Below, piece by piece: positions 59,808 through 64,000 of a DNA stretch of 64,000 bases. A model generated the notes under the pieces. That model was not told the origin of the DNA. It saw nothing but the letters and a program-made list of their open reading frames with translations, and searched no databases. A program made the position numbers and the translations under genes. Origin of the DNA: CAVQUE01 sp046290435 (GTDB taxonomy: Bacteria; Actinomycetota; Acidimicrobiia; Acidimicrobiales; UBA8592); contig JBKAGO010000002.1 of the NCBI GenBank assembly GCA_046290435.1, forward strand, positions 1-64,000, written 5' to 3'. Numbering within the stretch: position 1 is the stretch's first letter; each line of letters opens with the position of its first letter.

Positions 59808-60572
59808 ATGCATGCACAGGATCTGTTCGACCTGACCGACCGGGTCGCCGTGGTCACCGGCGGCAGCCGAGGGATCGGCCTCGCGATGGCCACGACTTTC
59901 GCGCACGCCGGCGCCGACGTCGTCATCGCCAGCCGCAAGGGCGACGCCTGCGAGGCCGCTGCTGCCGACATCGCCGAAGCCACCGGGCGGCGGACCCTGG
60001 GCGTCGCCTGTCACGTGGGGCGCTGGGACGACTGCGATCGCCTCGTCGAACAGGTCCACGCCGAGTTCGGTCGCTGCGACATCCTCGTCAACAACGCAGG
60101 CATGTCGCCGCTGTACCCGGACCTCGACTCGGTCAGCGAGGAGTACTGGGACAAGGTCACCGCCGTCAACCTCAAGGGTCCCTTCCGGCTGGGGGCGGCG
60201 TTCGGGACGGCGATGGCCGGAGGCGACGGCGGCGTGATCATCAACGTGTCGACCATCGGGTCGCTGCGCCCCGCCCCGCACGATCTGGTCTACGCGTGCG
60301 CCAAGGCGGGCCTGAACGCCCTGACCATCGGGCTGGCCGATGCCTTCGGCCCGAAGGTCCGGTGCAACGCCATCCTGCCCGGAGGCGTGCTCACCGACAT
60401 CGCCGATGCGTGGGGACCAGAGCAGCTGGCCGGAGCGGCCCGCAACCCACTGGGTCGGGCGGGCCAGGCCGACGACTTCGTCGGCACCGCGCTGTGGCTG
60501 GCGAGCGACGCATCGGCGTGGGTCACCGGCACCCTGGTGCGCGTCGACGGTGGCACCTTCCGCCAGCTCTGA
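59808..60572 (+). CDS. Short-chain dehydrogenase/reductase (second)
   Basis: 254 residues from ATG 59808. Classical SDR: TGGSRGIG at 17-24, NNAGM, catalytic Ser in NVSTIGS, Tyr162 and Lys166 in YACAK, and the C-terminal WVTGTLVRVDGG. It is NAD(P)-dependent, cytosolic, likely oxidising a hydroxyacyl-CoA or alcohol. The P450 gene follows 79 bases downstream in the same direction, so they may act on one substrate. Confidence 0.9.
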   Translation: MHAQDLFDLTDRVAVVTGGSRGIGLAMATTFAHAGADVVIASRKGDACEAAAADIAEATGRRTLGVACHVGRWDDCDRLVEQVHAEFGRCDILVNNAGMSPLYPDLDSVSEEYWDKVTAVNLKGPFRLGAAFGTAMAGGDGGVIINVSTIGSLRPAPHDLVYACAKAGLNALTIGLADAFGPKVRCNAILPGGVLTDIADAWGPEQLAGAARNPLGRAGQADDFVGTALWLASDASAWVTGTLVRVDGGTFRQL

Positions 60573-60651
60573 GCGCACGGCGCCACCGCGCCTCCGCCGA
60601 GAAGACCCGAAAACGGGTCCGAGCGCACGAGGCCGCGCGACACTTGTCGCC

Positions 60652-61878
60652 ATGGTCGACCCTGCGCCCGAACCGGTCTTCTTCAATCCGCTCGACCCGG
60701 CCTATGTCAGCGATCCCCACGCGCAGTTCGCACTCCTGCGCGCCAACGAGCCGGTGCATCACAGCATCGGCAACCTGTGGTTCCTGTTCCGCCACGACGA
60801 CGTGTTCGCATTGCTGCGCGATCCGAGCCTCAGCGTCGACGACCGCAACGCCGACATGAGCCAGAGCGACCGGGCGCCGGTGTTCGCCGAGGCTGCCGGC
60901 GGCGAGATCGAGCACTCGACGTCCATCCTCGGCATCGACCCGCCCGACCACACCCGGCTGCGGCGCCTGGTCTCGAAGGCGTTCACGCCCGGCGCGATCG
61001 AGCGGTTGCGCCCCCGGGTCGGCGAGCTGGTCGACGCGGCGCTGGACCGTTTCGCAGCCGACGGCGGCGGCGACCTCGTCGCGGACCTGGCGTTCCCGTT
61101 GCCCTTCGACGTCATCACCGAGATGCTCGGCATGCCCGCGACCGACACGTTGGCGGTGCGGGACTGGTCCGAGGCCATCGTCAAGACCCTCGACCCGATC
61201 ATCAGCGACGAGGAGATCCACGCCGCGGTGGCGGCGTCGGCCAACATGGAGGCCCACATCGCAGAGGTCATCGCCTGGAAGCGGGCCAACCCCGGCGACG
61301 ACCTGCTGACCGCGATGATCGACGCCGAAGAGGCCGGCGACCGCATGTCCGCGGTCGAGCTGCGCGACCAGGTCTCGTTGCTGTTCATCGCCGGCCACGA
61401 GACCACGGTCAACCTCATCGGCACCGGGCTCTACGAGCTGCTCTGCCACCCCGACCAGTGGGAGCGCTGGCGCGCCGACCCCACCATCGCGGCCACCGCC
61501 GTCGACGAGCTCCTGCGCTATGTCAGCCCCGTGCAGTTCTCGCGGCGCATCACCATGGCTGACACCGTCATCGGCGGCAAGGAGATCCCCCGCGGCTCGT
61601 TCGTGATGGCCGGCCTGGCGTCGGCCAACCGCGACCCGGCCAAGTGGGGCCCGACCGCCGACGCCCTCGACCTCGGCCGTGACGGCGCCGGCCAACACGT
61701 GTCGTTCGGCAGCGGCGCCCACTACTGCCTGGGTGCATCGCTCGCGAAGCTCGAGGCGCAGGAGGCCATCGGGCGGTTCATCGCCCGTTTCGGCGAGGCC
61801 CGGCTCGCCGGCGAGGCCCAGTGGAACGGCCGCATCAACCTGCGCGGCCTGGCGCGCTGCGCCGTCACCGTCGCTTGA
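60652..61878 (+). CDS. Cytochrome P450 (second)
   Basis: 408 residues from ATG 60652. The I-helix LLFIAGHETT (~243), ExxR as ELLR and the haem loop FGSGAHYCLGASLAK (~350-364) with its axial Cys are all present. IDPPDHTRLRRLVSKAFTP is the C-helix region. It is a soluble class I P450 needing a ferredoxin partner, which is not encoded nearby. The stop shares bases with the TTG start of the next gene (TTGA), so the kinase gene is coupled to it. Confidence 0.93.
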   Translation: MVDPAPEPVFFNPLDPAYVSDPHAQFALLRANEPVHHSIGNLWFLFRHDDVFALLRDPSLSVDDRNADMSQSDRAPVFAEAAGGEIEHSTSILGIDPPDHTRLRRLVSKAFTPGAIERLRPRVGELVDAALDRFAADGGGDLVADLAFPLPFDVITEMLGMPATDTLAVRDWSEAIVKTLDPIISDEEIHAAVAASANMEAHIAEVIAWKRANPGDDLLTAMIDAEEAGDRMSAVELRDQVSLLFIAGHETTVNLIGTGLYELLCHPDQWERWRADPTIAATAVDELLRYVSPVQFSRRITMADTVIGGKEIPRGSFVMAGLASANRDPAKWGPTADALDLGRDGAGQHVSFGSGAHYCLGASLAKLEAQEAIGRFIARFGEARLAGEAQWNGRINLRGLARCAVTVA

Positions 61879-64000
61879 CCACGGGCCCCACCGCCGCCTC
61901 CGCCGCTGCTGTGGCCGCAGGGGCCGGCGGGTCGGCGGCCGCCGTGGCAGCCGCCACAGCCGCAGCAGCCGGTCCCGCCCGAGGCGAGGCCATCGACACC
62001 CGGCGCTGGTCACCGCAGCCGTTGACGGCGTTGGGTGTCGCCGCGATCGCGACCTTCGCGGCTGCCCGCCTCGCCGGCCTGTGGACCGTCGATCCCGAAG
62101 CCGCCAATCCGTTCTGGCTGGCGACGGGGGTGGCCATCGGGCTCGCGTTGGCCTCGCCGATGCGGGTCCGGCCCCTGGTCGCGCTGGGCGCCATCGTCGG
62201 CCAGACCGCCGACTCGGCGGTGACCTTCGGCGCCGATGCCCATGCCATCGCCGGCGACGTGGCGGCGACAGCGGTCGAGATCATCGTCGGGGTGCTGGTG
62301 TTCGGTTGGTGGTTCGGCCGCAGCGCCCGGATGGGCCGTGCAGGTTGGACGATCGTCGCGTTCGGATGGTGCTTCGTGGTCTCGGCGGTCGGGGCGCTCG
62401 TCGCCGTGGCGTGGTTCGACCCGGATGCGCCGGCGACCTTCGCGGCGCGCTGGATCATGGGCGACGGGCTGGGGATCGCGGCGGTCGGGGCGTTCTTCCT
62501 GATTCCGCCCGATCCGTCGTCGTGGCGGATCGGCGCCGAGGCCGGCGCGGGACCCGTCGAGCTGGCGTTCACCCTGGCCGGTGTCGCCGGGCTGGTCGGG
62601 TGGTCGTTCTCCACCACGACACCGGTGCTGTTCTTCGTGGTGGCGGCCTTGCTGTGGTTGGCGGTCCGGTTCGGTCCCGCCGTCAGCGTGCCCGTCGCCC
62701 TGGCGGTGGTGGTCTATGGCTGCTCGGTGACCGTTCGGGGGCACGGGCCGTTCGGGTCGGCCGTCGACGACGGCCTGGTGTACCTGCAGGCGTTCAACGC
62801 CACGATGCTGTTCTCGACGCTGCTCGTCGGCCGGTACATGCGCGCCGCCGACCGGGCTCGCCGCCGCAGCGAGGCGCTGCTGGTGGCACTCCCCGATCTG
62901 GTGTCGGTGCGCAGGGCGTTGCCCGGCGAGACCGACGACGAGCCGCCGTCGGTGACGGTGGAGCAGATCTCGGGTTCGCTCGGCTCGGCGACGCTCGATG
63001 CGTGGGCGGTCGCAGCGGTCGCGCTCGTCGATCCCGGCGCAACCGAGGCCGCCGCCACACCGGGCGCCGGCACATCCGCTCCTGCCGCGGCACGGATCGA
63101 CATCGCCGACCTCGACGGCGCCGAGCATCATGTCGAACACCGCACCGTCGCCATCGACGCCGAACACAGCGTGACCCTCAGCCGCGACCTCACCGACCAG
63201 GTGGCGTTGTGGCGCCGGGCGCACGACGCCGAGCGGCGGTGGCGGCGCCTGGCCACCTCGGCGTACGAGGGGTACCTGGAACTCGACCGCGACGGCCGCA
63301 TCGTCGAGGTCACCGACCGCCTCGCCGAGATGATCGGCGCGGAGGCCGCCGAGCTGGTCGGGCAGCCGTTCCGGGCGCTGGTGGACGGGGCCGACCTGGC
63401 GGCGATCGAGCCGCAGGTCCGGGGCATCGGATCCGGCGGGCGCACGACGTTCGAGGCCCCGTTCCGGGCCCGCGACGGCCGGCGGCGGTGGGCGCTGGTG
63501 TCGGCCGAGACCCTCCACGATGCTGCGGGCGAACCGTCGGGTCTGGTGGTCTTCGCAGCCGACACCACCGACGTCCACGAGGCGGCCGAGGGCCGGGCCC
63601 TCGCCGAGCTGCGGCTGGCGACGGTCGAGGCACGCGAGCGTCAGCGCATCGCCCGGGCCCTCCACGACGGGCCGCTGCAGTCGCTGGTGGCCATCAGCTA
63701 TCGGCTCAACGCCCTCCGCCACGGCGCGCCCGCCGACGCCGAGACCACCGAGCGGCTGGAGGATCTGGCGCTCGATGCCCTGCGCCGGATGCGCAGCTCG
63801 CTCGAGGACCTCGCGCCGGTCGACATCGAACCAAGCGGCCTGGTGCAGGCGTTCCACGCCCTGGCCGGACGCTTCGGCGCCGCGGACACCCCCGAGGTGA
63901 TCGTCACCGACCGCTGCCGGGTGCCGCTCACCGAGCAGAGCGCCACCCGCCTGTACCGCATCGGCGGCGAGGCGGTGGTCAACGCGATCATCCATGCCCG
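61875..64000 (+). CDS. Sensor histidine kinase, MASE1-like/PAS/HisKA_3 (3' end outside window)
   Basis: An open frame of over 700 codons with no stop before the window ends. TTG 61875 overlaps the P450 stop (TTGA); an internal GTG could be the true start, since the first ~35 residues are Ala-rich. Residues ~45-330 are a multi-pass membrane region of MASE1 type (FWLATGVAIGLALASPM). A linker follows, then a PAS domain (~460-565; SAYEGYLELDRDGRIVEVTD...FRARDGRRRWALV), then HisKA_3 with the phospho-acceptor in RQRIARALHDGPLQSLV, and the start of an ATPase domain (LYRIGGEAVVNAIIHA). It is a NarL-type two-component sensor; the signal is unknown. Confidence 0.85.
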   Translation, partial: MTTGPTAASAAAVAAGAGGSAAAVAAATAAAAGPARGEAIDTRRWSPQPLTALGVAAIATFAAARLAGLWTVDPEAANPFWLATGVAIGLALASPMRVRPLVALGAIVGQTADSAVTFGADAHAIAGDVAATAVEIIVGVLVFGWWFGRSARMGRAGWTIVAFGWCFVVSAVGALVAVAWFDPDAPATFAARWIMGDGLGIAAVGAFFLIPPDPSSWRIGAEAGAGPVELAFTLAGVAGLVGWSFSTTTPVLFFVVAALLWLAVRFGPAVSVPVALAVVVYGCSVTVRGHGPFGSAVDDGLVYLQAFNATMLFSTLLVGRYMRAADRARRRSEALLVALPDLVSVRRALPGETDDEPPSVTVEQISGSLGSATLDAWAVAAVALVDPGATEAAATPGAGTSAPAAARIDIADLDGAEHHVEHRTVAIDAEHSVTLSRDLTDQVALWRRAHDAERRWRRLATSAYEGYLELDRDGRIVEVTDRLAEMIGAEAAELVGQPFRALVDGADLAAIEPQVRGIGSGGRTTFEAPFRARDGRRRWALVSAETLHDAAGEPSGLVVFAADTTDVHEAAEGRALAELRLATVEARERQRIARALHDGPLQSLVAISYRLNALRHGAPADAETTERLEDLALDALRRMRSSLEDLAPVDIEPSGLVQAFHALAGRFGAADTPEVIVTDRCRVPLTEQSATRLYRIGGEAVVNAIIHA

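Noticed and set aside
62010..63995. Long minus-strand open frame at the window end
   Set aside because: Arg/Gln/His-rich shadow of the histidine kinase, whose + frame has membrane, PAS and HisKA_3 features.

Overview
The window is dense, very GC-rich DNA with frequent GTG starts (and one TTG), G-rich ribosome binding sites and many 4-base start/stop overlaps. Together with the gene content (fused LivHM permeases, acyl-CoA carboxylases, P450s, LLM flavin enzymes, a Huc-type [NiFe] hydrogenase) this suggests an aerobic actinobacterium. Class Acidimicrobiia is my best guess; that is inference from content, not from a phylogenetic marker.

Layout. 1-10.1 kb (+): a branched-chain/polar amino acid ABC cluster with three related binding lipoproteins (the first cut by the window edge), two LivH-LivM fusion permeases and one pair of ATPases. 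10.2-17.3 kb (-): a coupled operon of a molybdopterin oxidoreductase, a PPOX split-barrel protein, an SH3 lipoprotein and a single-chain acyl-CoA carboxylase. 17.4-25.6 kb (-): a HAD phosphatase and a secreted protein, then a catabolic run (limonene-epoxide-hydrolase-like protein, nitroreductase, SDR, alpha/beta hydrolase, CoA transferase, P450). It is headed by a carboxymuconolactone decarboxylase (CMD/AhpD-like) gene whose second redox cysteine is replaced by an in-frame TGA followed by a SECIS-like hairpin, so it is a candidate selenoprotein. 25.7-31.2 kb (+, except chorismate mutase): nitroreductase, chorismate mutase, acyl-CoA synthetase, DeoC, TesB-type thioesterase and an unknown protein.

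31.2-45.1 kb (-) is one long operon for a group 2a (Huc-type) [NiFe] hydrogenase: a DUF1641 protein, small and large subunits, protease, two small accessory proteins, TPR protein, NifU-Rieske fusion, NHL propeller, then hypF, C, D, E, A and B. A divergent AraC regulator (45.4 kb) shares its promoter region, which holds two dyads. Next to it a Fur-family gene and a CbiMN/Q/O-type transporter diverge around a near-perfect Nur box, so this is very probably a nickel-responsive nickel importer feeding the hydrogenase.

49.5-56.9 kb (mostly -): LLM oxidoreductase, two-subunit acyl-CoA carboxylase (methylcrotonyl/geranyl-CoA type), enoyl-CoA hydratase and a DUF1269 protein. 57.1-64 kb: COG0523 GTPase, class II dihydroorotase, small membrane protein, SDR, P450 and a sensor histidine kinase that runs off the end. 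Intergenic spaces hold strong hairpin terminators, a family of about 50-bp palindromes (five copies), a 30-bp perfect inverted repeat and several short tandem repeats. I saw no tRNA, rRNA, CRISPR array, transposase or replication origin.
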